A DNA stretch of 64,000 nt from Typhlomys cinereus (Eukaryota > Chordata > Mammalia > Rodentia > Platacanthomyidae), in the NCBI GenBank assembly GCA_023101885.1, contig JALPQD010000241.1:1633001-1697000 (forward strand), written 5' to 3'. The position numbers and the translations under genes were made by a program. Below the pieces are notes generated by a model. That model had not been told where the DNA came from. It made no database searches and saw only the letters and a list, made by a program, of their open reading frames with translations. Of the stretch, positions 11,086 to 21,425 are shown in pieces. The number at the start of each line of letters is the position of its first letter. Positions within the stretch are counted from its first letter, which is position 1.

Positions 11086-12371
11086 AGGACACTGTCATCT
11101 TGATCTGCTTAATTCAATGTCTTAGCATACTATCTATGCTTCTGTTAGAATTAAGCAAGTCAGTTTCATTGTTCATTGTCCTAAGGTATATCTGAAGTTG
11201 GTATAAAGTTCTATTCAAAGAAATCTCAAATTTCTTCTCAGTGCTTTGTGCTATTTATCATATTCAAGAATATATATATTGGGTTCAAAATACCAACTCT
11301 ACTATGAGGAAATAAGGAATGGTTATTCTGAGCTGAACATGCATGTTCACACTTTGGAAAATGTTACACAAAATTCATAATCACAGAAAAAAACATAAAT
11401 GTTTCTAAAATACATGTGTGGGATCAGCTGGTAGATAGCTACCAGGATGTGGGAAAATCTGTGGGATCTGTATGCTGATCTTATCAAAACTTAGCTTAGA
11501 ATTAAGGGGAGTTAGATATGTTCATTTTAGGAAATCAAGAGGATGTGGGGCCAGATACTGAGGTGGAGTGTAAATGGCTATTCAAAGGAGGATAAAGATC
11601 TCCCACAATAACTTTGGCCTTTGATCTCCAACATTCTACTTCTCCAAAACCACATCGTTCTACTCATTTTGTAGCATTTTAATATACAGGTAGCTTCTTC
11701 AGTGAATTTAGTTTACACAGATGTATTCAGAAACATAGAGAGTTCCAGTTAGAGCCCTGAGAAACCACAAGTCCATTCTCTTCTTCTTTGGAAAACTTTC
11801 ATTCATTCATATGTGGAGCTCCAGCAAGATAGGACGGAACCTGTTATTAAGGAACTCCTACTTCTAATGGGAAATATAACCCACTAAGGATACTGATTGG
11901 TGACAAGAGCTCCAGGAGAGCAAAGAATCAGCAGTTTACCCTGCCAGGGATGGGAAGGAGTGAGGGCAAGTGAACTAATCCAGAAAGGAGAGACTATGGA
12001 TGGTGTCTCAAGGTAAAAGACTCGACTGAATTAAACAATGGATTCACTTCTTTGTGAGTACAAAGCCAATGACCACATCCCAGAAATAGGTATGGAGAGA
12101 GGTGTATTACATGCAATGCATAAGAAGAGCACTGGAGAGAGTTTAGAAAGGAGTATTCCTGCATACAATGAACCAAGGGGAAATTCATACATTTATACAC
12201 ATTCATGGAAGGAGACCATCATAGCAGGTAGACAGGCATACTCCTGAGGATGCTCAGTTACAAGTCAACAATCATGCGTTCAAAAACAAATGAACATGAA
12301 GAACTCTGGGGTTAAAATTTGGTATTGTAGTAAATAGCGCAAAACCTAGATGACCTGAAAAGACTCATTAC
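11086..12371. other. Unassigned sequence
   Basis: No repeat family, RNA or coding gene recognised over about 1.3 kb. Confidence 0.4.
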
Positions 12372-12525
12372 GGTTTGGTTTGGTTTGGTTTGGTTTGGTT
12401 TGGTTTGGTTTGGTTTGGTTTGGTGTGGTGTGGTGTGGTGTGGTGTGGTGTGGTGTGGTGTGGTGTGGTGTGGTTTGGTTTGGTTTGGTTTGGTTTGGTT
12501 TGGTTTGGTTTGGTTTGGTTTGGGT
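12372..12525 (+). repeat. Three-block pentanucleotide array (GGTTT / GGTGT / GGTTT)
   Basis: About 155 bp of a perfect 5-bp period. GGTTT units come first, then a central block of GGTGT units (about 12422-12472), then GGTTT units again. Phase is kept across both junctions. The array is G/T on the plus strand, so it encodes Val-Trp-Phe-Gly or Thr-Lys-Pro-Asn type repeats that are not genes. Confidence 0.95.
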
Positions 12526-13195
12526 CTGGACCTCTCAAGGACCTTGTTTGAAACAAGCAACAACAAAAACAATGCGGAAAGTATAATAACCATCACAGCT
12601 TTCTCTCTGTGACTATGGGAGCTTTCCCCTAAAATGCCTCCCCAGCACATTCTAGGCAGTGACTGTGGTATAGGCAAATATCTGCAAGATGTTCATGGTG
12701 TAGAATGATCTGCAAAGTGTGTTATAGTTAGTGCGGTGAAGCCTGAATCACACAGGTGGTTTATAGCTTAAGTTTTCACCATATTTCACAACTAAGTTCT
12801 TAACTAGTACATGTGTCAGATTAGGCTGAGTTCCCCACCATTAGGGACATTGTGCTATCCTCCTTGCTCATATTCATGTCTGTCGTGGGCTTGCTCCATA
12901 GACTATTCACAGATTTCCTGGAGGGTGAGGATCACAGTGTACATGTGAAGGGGGCAGGAACCCATGGGAGTGATCTGGCAGCTGCTTAAACTCACTATGG
13001 TTAAGTAGGAAACAGCTACAGGGAGAACCATCATCCAACCTTAAGTCGAACCTTCCAAAAACTAGACTGCCACTCACCCACATCAGGGGTTTTCCTACTT
13101 GAAAAAGACAGTCGTTAGCACCAACAAGTGGGAGTTCAGCTGTTGAAAACTCCCCCTACCAGAAACAGAACAGCCCAGCCTCAAAAAAGCCCAAT
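12526..13195. other. Unassigned sequence
   Basis: Lies between the pentanucleotide array and the nested L1s. I see no gene or family signature. Confidence 0.4.
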
Positions 13196-13381
13196 AGGGC
13201 TGCTTTCAATTAAAAAGCTTCTGCACAGGGGAAGAAACCATCAAAAGAGACAGCCCAGAGAGTAAGAGAAAACCTGGACAACGATTCATCTAATAAGGAA
13301 TTAATTCTTAGACTATATGAAAAACTCAAAAACTTAAACAACAAAAGAACAGATCATCAGAATCAATAAATGGGCAAATGA
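13196..13381 (+). mobile_element. Old L1 ORF2 fragment, left part
   Basis: The sequence matches the late part of L1 ORF2 (AAAAGCTTCTGCACAGG, then 'AAACCTGGACAACGATTCAT'). It breaks off at 'AATAAATGGGCAAATGA' and continues in register at 15864. The younger L1 therefore landed inside it. Confidence 0.85.
13365..13381. repeat. Left TSD of the nested L1
   Basis: AATAAATGGGCAAATGA here is repeated exactly at 15847-15863, a 17-bp TSD. Removing the insertion and one copy restores the older L1. Confidence 0.93.
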
Positions 13382-15846
13382 GGCAGAATCAACATCATAA
13401 AAATGACCATCCTACCAAAGGCAATATACAAATTCAATGCTATACCAATTAAAATCCCAAAGCAATTCTTCAAAGAAGTTGACCAAACAATCTCAAAGTT
13501 CATATGGAGGCACAAAAGACCCAGGATAGCAAAGACAATCCTGAGTAACAAAAACACTGCTGGAGGTATTACCATACCAAACCTAAGTCTATACTACAAA
13601 TCCATAGTAATAAAAACAGCCTGATACTGACTCCAAAATAGACACACAGATCAATGGATAAGGATTGAAGACCCAGATATAAGCCTACAAAATTACAGCC
13701 ATTTGGTCTTTGACAAAGGGGCCCAAAGAATACAATGGAAAAAGAACAGCATCTTCAACAAATGGTGCTGGCAAAACTGGATCTTCACATGCAGAAGATT
13801 AAAGCTGGACCTGTACTTGTCACCATGTACAAGACTTAATTCCAAATGGATTAAGGACCTTGATATCAGGCCAGAGACTATAAAAACCATAGGTGAAAGG
13901 ATAGGGAACTCCCTCGAGCTGATTGGGCTAAGCCAACATTTCCTAAACAGACATCCAATGGCACAGTCACTGCTACCAACTCTCAACAGTTGGGATCTTG
14001 TGAAATTAAAGAGCTTCTGTTCAGATAAAGAGATTGTAACACGAGCTCAAAGGCAACCCACAAAATGGGAGAAAACCTTCAATAACCACATATCTGATAG
14101 AGCTCTACTGTCCAGAGTGCACAAAGAACTTAGAAAACTAAACACCAAGGAAACCAATGGCCCAATTAAAAAATGGGCCCTGGAACTTAAAAAAAACTTT
14201 ACCAGGGATGAAATTAAAATGTCTAACAAATATCTTAAAAAATGCTCCACTTCTTTAGCCATCAGGGAAATACAAATCAAAACTTCCCTGAGATATCATC
14301 TTACCCCAGTCAGGATGGCAAAAATCCACAATACAAACAACAACAAATGCTGGAGAGGATGTGGAGAGAGGGGAACTCTCCTACATTGCTGGTGGGAATG
14401 CAGGCTCATACAGCCACTCTGGCGAGCCGTCTGGAGATTCTTAAAGAAATTAAAGATTGAAATGCCATATGACCCTGTGATTCCACGTTTGGGTATAACC
14501 CCCCATGCAGCAGAGGTTCACATCAATAGCACAAGCACGACCATGTTCAAAGCAGCACTGTTTACAATAGCAAAGTCATGGAATCAACCCAAATGTCCAA
14601 CAGTTGACGAGTGAATAAGGAAAAGTGGTACAAATCCATTGCAAAAATGATGAATTACTGGAATTTGCTGGGAAATGGATGTCATTAGAAACAATTATAT
14701 TAAGTGAAGTATCCCAAATCCAGAAAATTAAGCACCGTATGTACTCCCTAATAGGTGGCTCCTAGTACCAAACCCACCCAGCCCACCTTGAGACACTCAT
14801 AGGTAAATCTATGCATTACCTACAGTAATTGCAAGGATTATGAACAGGAAGGATGGGGTTGGAGGGCCACACCAGAAACAAGGATAGAAGTGACCATGTT
14901 ACAGTAGAGAAAATAGGCCTCCATCAAGGACTGCAAGTAAGTAATGTGACACCTGGTTAAGTTCACAGACGTTCATTCCTGATCATTTACAACTAAGGGG
15001 GTATGATCTCACCAGAAGGGGAGGGCATATAGTCTGGCAGATAAAAAGTAACCATTTTGCAAATGGGTGATTGACCCCTCCCTCACTGAGGTTTCCTACT
15101 TTTATTACATCTGCCCTTGAATGTGCTCTTATAATAAGACTTCAGTTTAACAGCTTTTTGTCTCTGGCCAGGGGGTGACATACAGTGCCCATCAGGATGG
15201 AGTGAAGGGCATTGCAGGAGCAGCAAAACTGCAAAAGAAAATCAACAAACCACAACCCAGAACTTCAGAGACTCTATATCAACCACCTAGAACTAGGCCA
15301 GCCTAATCTCTCCCCATCCTGAAGCTCAGGGAAATTTGCAGAAGAGGGGGCGGTAAGATTGTAAGAGCACAAGGATGGGAGGAGCAATGATATGCAAGAT
15401 ACTCCACACAAGTTAGGGCCGAAGCAATCATAATTGGACTTTGCATGCCCTGCGCAATGTCCAACACACTATTGACCTCACAAAGTCTAGCATCTACTAA
15501 AGGCATCAAGATCCTTGGAGGCAAGGGATTGACAAACACAGTAGTGTTCCTATGCTTAAGGGAACACGGGAACGGGTTCAGGGAAAGGCCACTGGGTCCT
15601 TGTATGTCATCAGAGAGGAGGGCCCAGAGGAGAGTCAGGCATGCACAAGAAAGGACTCTGGGTATTGGGGGGGAGGCACTGGGGGATGGGGAGGGAGGGG
15701 TGAGGGGAGGAGGAGCAGCGGGTTCGGGGGGAGGAGGAGGGAGGGAGGGAACTGGTGTACCTATTAAGTTTGTATGAGCTGAAATAATAATAAAAAATAT
15801 ATTTTAAAAAAAAGGTATATTCCATAAAAAAATAAAAAAATAAAAA
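13382..15846 (+). mobile_element. 5'-truncated L1 inserted in an older L1
   Basis: A 2.46-kb L1. It holds the ORF2 C-terminal region (to about 14750), 3' UTR with a G-rich purine tract (15600-15765), and an A-rich tail starting with an ATAATAATAAAAAAT motif. Endonuclease and reverse-transcriptase domains are absent through 5' truncation, so it cannot move by itself. The tail has two A-rich tracts separated by a 12-nt non-A segment near 15815. It belongs to the same 3' UTR type as 26957-27344, 46809-47359, 62469-64000 and the inverted copy at 17264. Confidence 0.93.
13385..14614 (+). pseudogene. L1 ORF2 C-terminal remnant
   Basis: One frame encodes the last third of ORF2p. It reads through 303 codons (13703-14614) after two close TGA stops (13622, 13628). 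It keeps the C-terminal cysteine motif of ORF2p ([18 protein letters not shown], about 14350-14403, pattern C-X3-C-X7-H-X4-C), associated with RNA binding in L1. A further TGA ends the frame at 14612, where the copy at 63078 has Trp. Later codons are shifted and stopped. Comparison with 62469-63190 shows that the copies are closely related. Confidence 0.88.
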
Positions 15847-15863
15847 AATAAATGGGCAAATGA
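15847..15863. repeat. Right TSD of the nested L1
   Basis: Exact second copy of the 17-bp target site, directly after the A-rich tail. Confidence 0.93.
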
Positions 15864-16104
15864 ATCTGAGCACACTGTTCTCAAAGAAGTTCAATTGGCC
15901 AATAAATAAACAAAGAAAATGTTCAATACTTTTGCAAATCAAAACTACATTAAGATTGTGCCTCACCTCAGGCAAAATGACTATTTGTCATCAAGAAAAC
16001 AAATCAATGCTGGAGAAGACACAGAAGCAAAAAATACAAATTCTTACACACTGGAATGTGGAAATGTAAGTTGGTAATAGAATGTAACAGGAATCAGTAG
16101 GGAT

Positions 16105-16144
<40 letters not shown>

Positions 16145-16290
16145 AGAGCTACTTATGAGCTAGTTATTTTACGCATATTTCCCAAAAGACTCAAAGTCAA
16201 CTCACCATAAAGATGCCTCTATACCCATGTTTATTGCTGTACACTGTAAAATTGATGTATGGTCATTGAAAAAAACACATTAAAAGGTCC
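15864..16290 (+). mobile_element. Old L1 ORF2 fragment, right part
   Basis: Continues the older L1 after the insertion: 'ACACTGTTCTCAAAGAAGTT', then 'GGCCAATAAATAAACAAAG', 'CAATGCTGGAGAAGAC' and 'ACCCATGTTTATTGCTGTAC'. It is interrupted by (CA)n at 16110-16142 and fades near 16290. It is much more diverged than the younger copy. Confidence 0.8.
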
Positions 16291-17254
16291 CACTTTTTTC
16301 TATTAAAGCCTATACACCTCCTTTGGATTAAGTTGTGTATTTCATTCTCTACCTGGACTCTTCCTCAAGATGCTCCATGAATGGGACTTCCATGTGTACC
16401 TGTGAAAATAAAATTCATCTTTGTTCCTGACAGTCTTGTCTCGGTTAATTTCAGGCCCTTGACCATTTAATATCCAAGGTGAAAAAGAAAACGCTTTCCT
16501 TCTGGCTCATTTATGCAGCAGAGGGCCCATGGTGTACACCAACTATTTCAGCTCATTAACCAAAGCAAGCCATGTGGGGTTATGCAAATGACTTGGTAAT
16601 ACAAACCCTCTACCACGTTAAACCTAATAAGAAAGAGTAGCAAATATCCAGAACTAATTATTTTATAAAATACTGCCAGGAAGCAATAGTTTAAAACTTG
16701 ACACTTGAAATAAAAACTAACAAACAGGATTTTTAGTTATTCTTGAGGAAAAGAAAATGCACACTGGTACCTGGGACTCTGTTGACAGTCTTCAGTGGCA
16801 CTGACCTTTGGCCATGCCTTTTAGACCAAGGCAAGCTCTTTCCTGCCGGATTGCTCTACTGTGTTACTGAGATCAAAGACATCTCCCACCCTGCGGCGCT
16901 GGGCAGCCCCTGTGAAGATGAAGGCAGAAGGCAGCTGGCTCAGCTCTGCTTCTCAGACAGTTGTGTTGCTGATGGCAAAGGCTAGGGAAACCTCCCTCCA
17001 TCCCCACCTCAAGGGAAAAAAAAGACCAAATTGAGACATCTACCCAGTATTCCCAGGTTCTTGTTAGCATCTAACAAAGAGTCAGGAGATGAACAAAGTA
17101 GACAAGTGGAAGGAGTTCTATTAAAAGGCAAGGTGGGCGCTTAGAGGTTGAGTATAGGAAGGGAAGATTCACTTTTATTATTGTTTTTGCTGCTATTGCT
17201 TGTTTGTTTCTTTTCATTTTGATTAATTTGATTTACTTGGGGTTGGAGGATTTG
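16291..17254. other. Unique sequence with a conserved-looking AT-rich block
   Basis: 16480-16640 contains TTATGCAAATGAC, an exact POU octamer (ATGCAAAT), with several ATTAA/TTAAT motifs and no repeat signature. The rest (16650-17254) is unassigned. The regulatory reading is inference. Confidence 0.3.
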
Positions 17255-17259
17255 CTTCC

Positions 17260-17296
<37 letters not shown>

Positions 17297-17600
17297 TCTG
17301 CTCATACAAACTTGAGGTACACCAGTCCCCTCCCTCCCTCCACCTTCCCCTGACCACCCTGCTCTCCCCTCCCCTCTTCCTTCCCTCTCCATCCCCCAGT
17401 GTCTCCCCCCAATCCCCAGAGCATCCTTTACTATGCATGCCAAACTCTCCTCTGGGTCCTCCTCTCTGATGAGGTGCAAGGACCCAGGAGCATTTCCCAG
17501 AACCCTTTCCTGTGTTCCCCTTAAGCTTAGGAACACTACTGTGTCTGTCAATCCCTAGCCTCCAAGGATCCTAGTGCCTTTAGTCCGTGCCCTTCCATTT
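17255..17600 (-). mobile_element. L1 3' end, inverted
   Basis: The reverse complement gives L1 3' UTR: the 'CTTAAGGGGAACACAGG' region, the G-rich purine tract, and an A-rich tail expanded to (TTA)n on the plus strand (17262-17297). It is about 330 bp and 5'-truncated. A short candidate TSD is CTTCCATTT at 17255-17263 and 17592-17600; nine bases next to T runs is weak evidence. Confidence 0.85.
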
Positions 17601-17735
17601 TTTTTAAAAGATGTGAAAGGAAATTTGTCTGGAGTATGGTTCCATAGGGGGTATAGTCCCTTATGGAAGGAATCAAATAGCAGTCATGACAGGAGGCTGG
17701 CTCAGGTCACCACAGCCACCCTGAAGGTAGAGCGA
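17601..17735 (-). repeat. Possible MaLR-type fragment
   Basis: 'GTATAGTCCCTTATGGAAGG' and 'GACAGGAGGCTGGCTCAGGT' resemble the inside of a MaLR LTR in reverse. Short and diverged. Confidence 0.35.
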
Positions 17736-17737
17736 GC

Positions 17738-17890
17738 AGGGCTTAGTTTTTATCTTTTAAGATGCTACCTTGTTTTGTGTTCCTCATGGTTGCAGGCCGC
17801 AAGGGTGACCTTGACTTCTTAGCAATCCTGCTGCCTTTGGTTTCAGAGTGCTGGGATTACAGGCATGCAATACCTGTTCTTATGGGCCAA
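17738..17890 (-). repeat. B1-like SINE
   Basis: 'AGAGTGCTGGGATTACAGGC' is the reverse complement of the B1/7SL left end, with the 'GACCTTGACTTCTTAGCAAT' block upstream. Partial, diverged copy. Confidence 0.75.
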
Positions 17891-18590
17891 CTTCAGTAGA
17901 GGAAAGAACTATTTGGAAGTTGAGAGGAGGATTCTAAGAGTGGTTTTCCCCACAATAGGGTCACTCCCTTTCCTGTTTTCATAATGTGGCATGGTATCAG
18001 ATGTATGATGGGATCCTTTTGCCAGGCTAATGACATGGAGATGCCATCAGAATGAAGCAGAGGACAGTTAGCAGTCATCTTGGTCAGCCGTGTTGGTCCC
18101 AGTAGTTTTTGGTAGTCTGGAGTCTTCACCATTAGAGGAAGGGCGTGATGGGTGTCTCATTGCAAGTGTGTCAGCTTTGAGCCACCATGGAACCAGTCCC
18201 CTATGCCCATGTACCCTGCCTCGATTTGAAAGTTTGAAATCGAGAGCAAGGCCAGGACACAGCCAGAATACCACAGCCTAGCATACAAGAAGAAAAACTG
18301 TGCTCACTATGCTTCACCCAGGGAGCAGCCAGCAACACCCAGAAAAAGGCAGCCAGCAAGGGCCAACATAAGGATGTGACCACCAGTAGCCATGAGACAG
18401 CAAGGCACCTAGGGTCAAGGGGGAGGAAACTGGCACTGCCAGGCTTAGGTTTGAACAATTTGTCCCCAGCATGTTCCCCAAACTAAAAAAAAAACTGAAA
18501 TTTTTAGGAAACTGACTCTAGATCCCAAATGCAGCCCTCTCCACAGTGATGGGGCCGGAGACAGCCTAAGGAGCCTCATTAAACAGTCAC
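17891..18590. other. Unassigned sequence
   Basis: No gene or repeat recognised. Open frames of 60-85 codons overlap in several phases. Confidence 0.4.
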
Positions 18591-18599
18591 ATGACTCTC

Positions 18600-18960
18600 C
18601 CCCTCCCCATGTCCCACCGGCTTTCCCTTCCTCCTCCTTCCCACTGTTGGCCTAAATTAAGTTTTCGAAAGGCTCTGTGCTGATTTTTTTTTTTGCTGAA
18701 GAGCATTGAATTCAATAAAACATAATTATTGATTTAATTAAAATAGTTGCTCCGTGAGAAGCAAAGCTTTTTTAATAGCCAGCAGAGATGGAAGAGCCCT
18801 CATTCATTTCCCGAAACAAATTGGGCTGCTTTTTTTTAATAGGCTAATTCTAAGTGCGGCTTTGAAACGGATCCTGTAGCCATTCATGGGCAGTAATTCA
18901 CCCAGTGGAGAAGGGGACTTTCTCATTGGCTGCTTTCAGGATAGGAAAGAGAAGGCACTG
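18600..18960. promoter_or_regulatory. Candidate conserved non-coding element
   Basis: A non-repetitive AT-rich block with clustered homeodomain-type cores: ATAATTATTGATTTAATTAA near 18722, 'TTTTTTAATAGGCTAATT' near 18830, 'CAGTAATTCACC' near 18890. Its texture resembles vertebrate developmental enhancers. This is inference from composition; no conservation data are available. Confidence 0.35.
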
Positions 18961-19300
18961 TGAGCCTGGAGCCCAGACTATGGGATGAATAATTCATGGC
19001 GCTTCTTCTGGGTCTCTCTGTTCCCTTCAGCTTCCTTGTGCTAATGCTCGAAAGGAAACAGGCTGGGGGCTGTCCTGTGGGCACCATATCCTTGATCCTC
19101 ATGGAGAGGAGTCACCCAAGGGGACACAGCCACGCCCCTGGGTACTTAACATTTCTGCAGAATAGATACCTTGGGATGGGAAACAGAAAGCAAAGCGATG
19201 GTTCCCTGCTCACTGGGGCAGGGATGCGACCTGCGCCGCTCTCCTTCCACACCATCCTCCGCGTCTGCCGCTACAGGCAGGCATGTCTCCACTGGCACGC
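18961..19300. other. Unassigned GC-moderate sequence
   Basis: An open frame of 109 codons (18996-19325) is present but shows no domain, splice context or codon pattern I can defend. Treated as non-coding. Confidence 0.4.
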
Positions 19301-19304
19301 CACT

Positions 19305-19477
19305 TCTATTAGCGTGAGAGAATGATGATGCGCCCTCGGAGAAGACGCTAATGAGGTGATGACACATTTTTAATTAAATGCCTTCTGCAGATTATTAATC
19401 CATTCCTCCTGGAAAGTTAGACAATGCAGTATTATAAACGTGAAGCAAGGCAACGTGCATGTGAATGCACAAACACG

Positions 19478-19480
<3 letters not shown>
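19305..19480. promoter_or_regulatory. Candidate conserved non-coding element
   Basis: 'CATTTTTAATTAAATGCC' and 'GCAGATTATTAATCCATTCC' carry several homeobox cores, flanked by 'GACGCTAATGAGGTGATGAC'. It lacks repeat character and ends at the (CA)n tract (19481-19518). Confidence 0.35.

Positions 19481-19518
<38 letters not shown>
19481..19518 (+). repeat. (CA)n microsatellite
   Basis: Nearly pure CA dinucleotide run of about 38 bp. Confidence 0.95.
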
Positions 19519-19520
<2 letters not shown>

Positions 19521-20584
19521 CACTTAAAAGGCTCCTGAGGGCCAACTACTACCTTAAAAGAAGCCAAGGACATCTTCTTGTCTCAAAACCTATGTTAACT
19601 CTGATCCTTCTTAATAAAAAAAGCAGTAAGACTTTATTATTTGTTTTTTAATCATAGTAGAGAACCCTCATACATGAGAGTGAAGACTCTAATCAGATTA
19701 TTTAAGAGATTAAAATCTACCAGTAACAGTTGTCCACTACACTAACTCAGCAGGATTCTTTCTTAAGATGGACTAAACAGGCCAAGGACAAGGGAGGCTA
19801 GTCAGAAAGGGAATTCAGAGAAGCAGGGACTCAAGATTGGTCAAGAAGAATGTGTAATTTGCTCCCTGGCACCTACATGCCCATGTTCAAATGTAGAAGA
19901 AACTGTGATGGAACTCCATCAGCTACTGATGTTAAGGAGCTGCTGGTGGCATTATAGGCATTTACCCAATTGCATTCAGGTGGGAGGCAACTCCAGCAGA
20001 TCTCCAGAGGATGTCTGATTGCCATAGCAAATATCCCTTCTTTCCCTGGTTTTGCAGTTATCCCTGATTCTCCCTAGTGGCCTGCAGCAGTTCTTAGACT
20101 TGACCGAAGCTAGGAATTCCTCTTCTGCTGGACTCCTAGGGGAGCGGCAATAACTTGGCACCCATGGCTAGATGCCACAAGCATACTACTAGAATATAAA
20201 GAGCCAAACTAAAAACTACAGTGGTACCAATGACCATTACTATTGTGCTGGCACCCCCAATGGTGTGCCAAATCTCCTCTGATATGCAAGGCAACATTCT
20301 AAGTAGAGAACATAAATTATGTTTACCAACCTGCCATAAACTCTCTGTTGTTATTTCATTAATAATAATAATAGTGGTAATAAAAATATGTTGCAGATAA
20401 TATGCTCAAGAATAGAAAATTAGTGACTGAAAAAGATAGAAACAAGATCCAATTATAATTCAAATGGCCTTAAACGTAAACCCACTAAATCCATCACCCC
20501 CACCAACCAGCCTGTTATGTGCTGTCAAGCGTTATACCTTGTGAAGAAAGAGTGATTGTCAACCAGATACCTAGAAATAAAGGT
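19519..20584. other. Unassigned sequence
   Basis: About 1 kb with no recognised gene. A short AAT/TAA-rich tract lies near 20360. Confidence 0.4.
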
Positions 20585-20945
20585 CATGGGGCCCACTTGA
20601 GAGGGATTCTCTAGATTAAGGTTGGCCTCTGGGTGTGTCTATGAGGGACCATTAATGGGATTAATGGATGTGGGACCATTGTGGGACCGTTGTGGACAGG
20701 AAGGTCCATGGCTTGGACAGGTGGTCCTGGTCTACACAAAGATTAAGAGAGCGAGCTGCACACTAGCAATCAAGCTCTCTTTTGCCATTGATGCAATATA
20801 ACCAGCTGCTTCAAGTTCTTGAAGCTGTAAATTCCTTCTAATGATGGGCTATCATTAGGACTTGTGAGCCAATTAAGCCCATTCTCCTCTGTGTGGCTTG
20901 GGGCAGATATTTTGTTGCAGCAACATGTCATGAAACTATAACACT
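20585..20945 (+). repeat. MaLR-type solitary LTR, plus orientation
   Basis: Blocks appear in MT/ORR1 order: 'GGTTGGCCTCTGGGTGTGTC', 'CAGGTGGTCCTGGTCTACAC', then a late 'GTGAGCCAATTAAGCCCATT' and 'TTGTTGCAGCAACATGTCAT'. It ends next to the oppositely oriented LTR that follows. Confidence 0.65.
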
Positions 20946-21297
20946 GTAGCAGTTAATCTCCATGGTTGCTGATAAAATCATGACAAACTGCTTAAGGGAA
21001 CAAAGGGTTTATTTTCTGTTAAGATTCCTGGTTACCATTGTTTGCCCATCTTGGCAGGAGAGCTTACACTAACATCAGGACCAAGGAATTGGCCACATAA
21101 TATCCACATAGCCACATAACTTGAGAGAAGGACCAGCCTTACTTGCCAGACCACTGTGGGCTGGGACTTCCTCATCCACTAAACAATATCCCGTAGGTTT
21201 ACTCTGGGACTAACTCAACTACAAGTTCTCTACAAATGTGCCCAGACCTCAAACCATCAAGTTGACATCTGTACTTAACTACGACAAACACACCTTT
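20946..21297 (-). repeat. MaLR-type solitary LTR, minus orientation
   Basis: Begins with the reverse of an LTR 3' end ('GTTGCTGATAAAATCATGAC', 'AGGGTTTATTTTCTG') and finishes with the reverse of its start ('ACCATCAAGTTGACATCTGT'). With the previous feature it forms a pair whose 3' ends abut. Confidence 0.65.
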
Positions 21298-21309
21298 ACC
21301 ACTGATCTC

Positions 21310-21425
21310 AATTTGCTACTAGGAAGTCATGGCACAGAGAGATAACTTTACCCACACTACCCAATAAGGAAGCAGAAGTAGAATTTGAACCCAAACCACC
21401 AGGATCCACAGTCCAAGCACATGCC
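21310..21425 (-). repeat. MIR-like remnant
   Basis: 'GGCACAGAGAGATAACTTTA' followed by 'AGTAGAATTTGAACCCAAAC' matches the reverse complement of MIR. Confidence 0.55.

Noticed and set aside
12372..12525. Interstitial telomere sequence
   Set aside because: The unit is five bases (GGTTT/GGTGT), not TTAGGG.
12312..12677. Repetitive Pro-Asn-Gln-Thr-Lys or Val-Trp-Phe-Gly proteins
   Set aside because: Direct translation of a pentanucleotide microsatellite on both strands.
13622..14612. APOBEC3G-type editing of the L1
   Set aside because: The inferred change is TGG to TGA, altering the second G of GG. APOBEC3G would mostly alter the first G, and too few sites are visible to judge.
13703..14614. 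303-codon open frame, the longest in the window, as a host gene
   Set aside because: It is the C-terminal part of L1 ORF2 with its cysteine motif, inside an element with TSDs.
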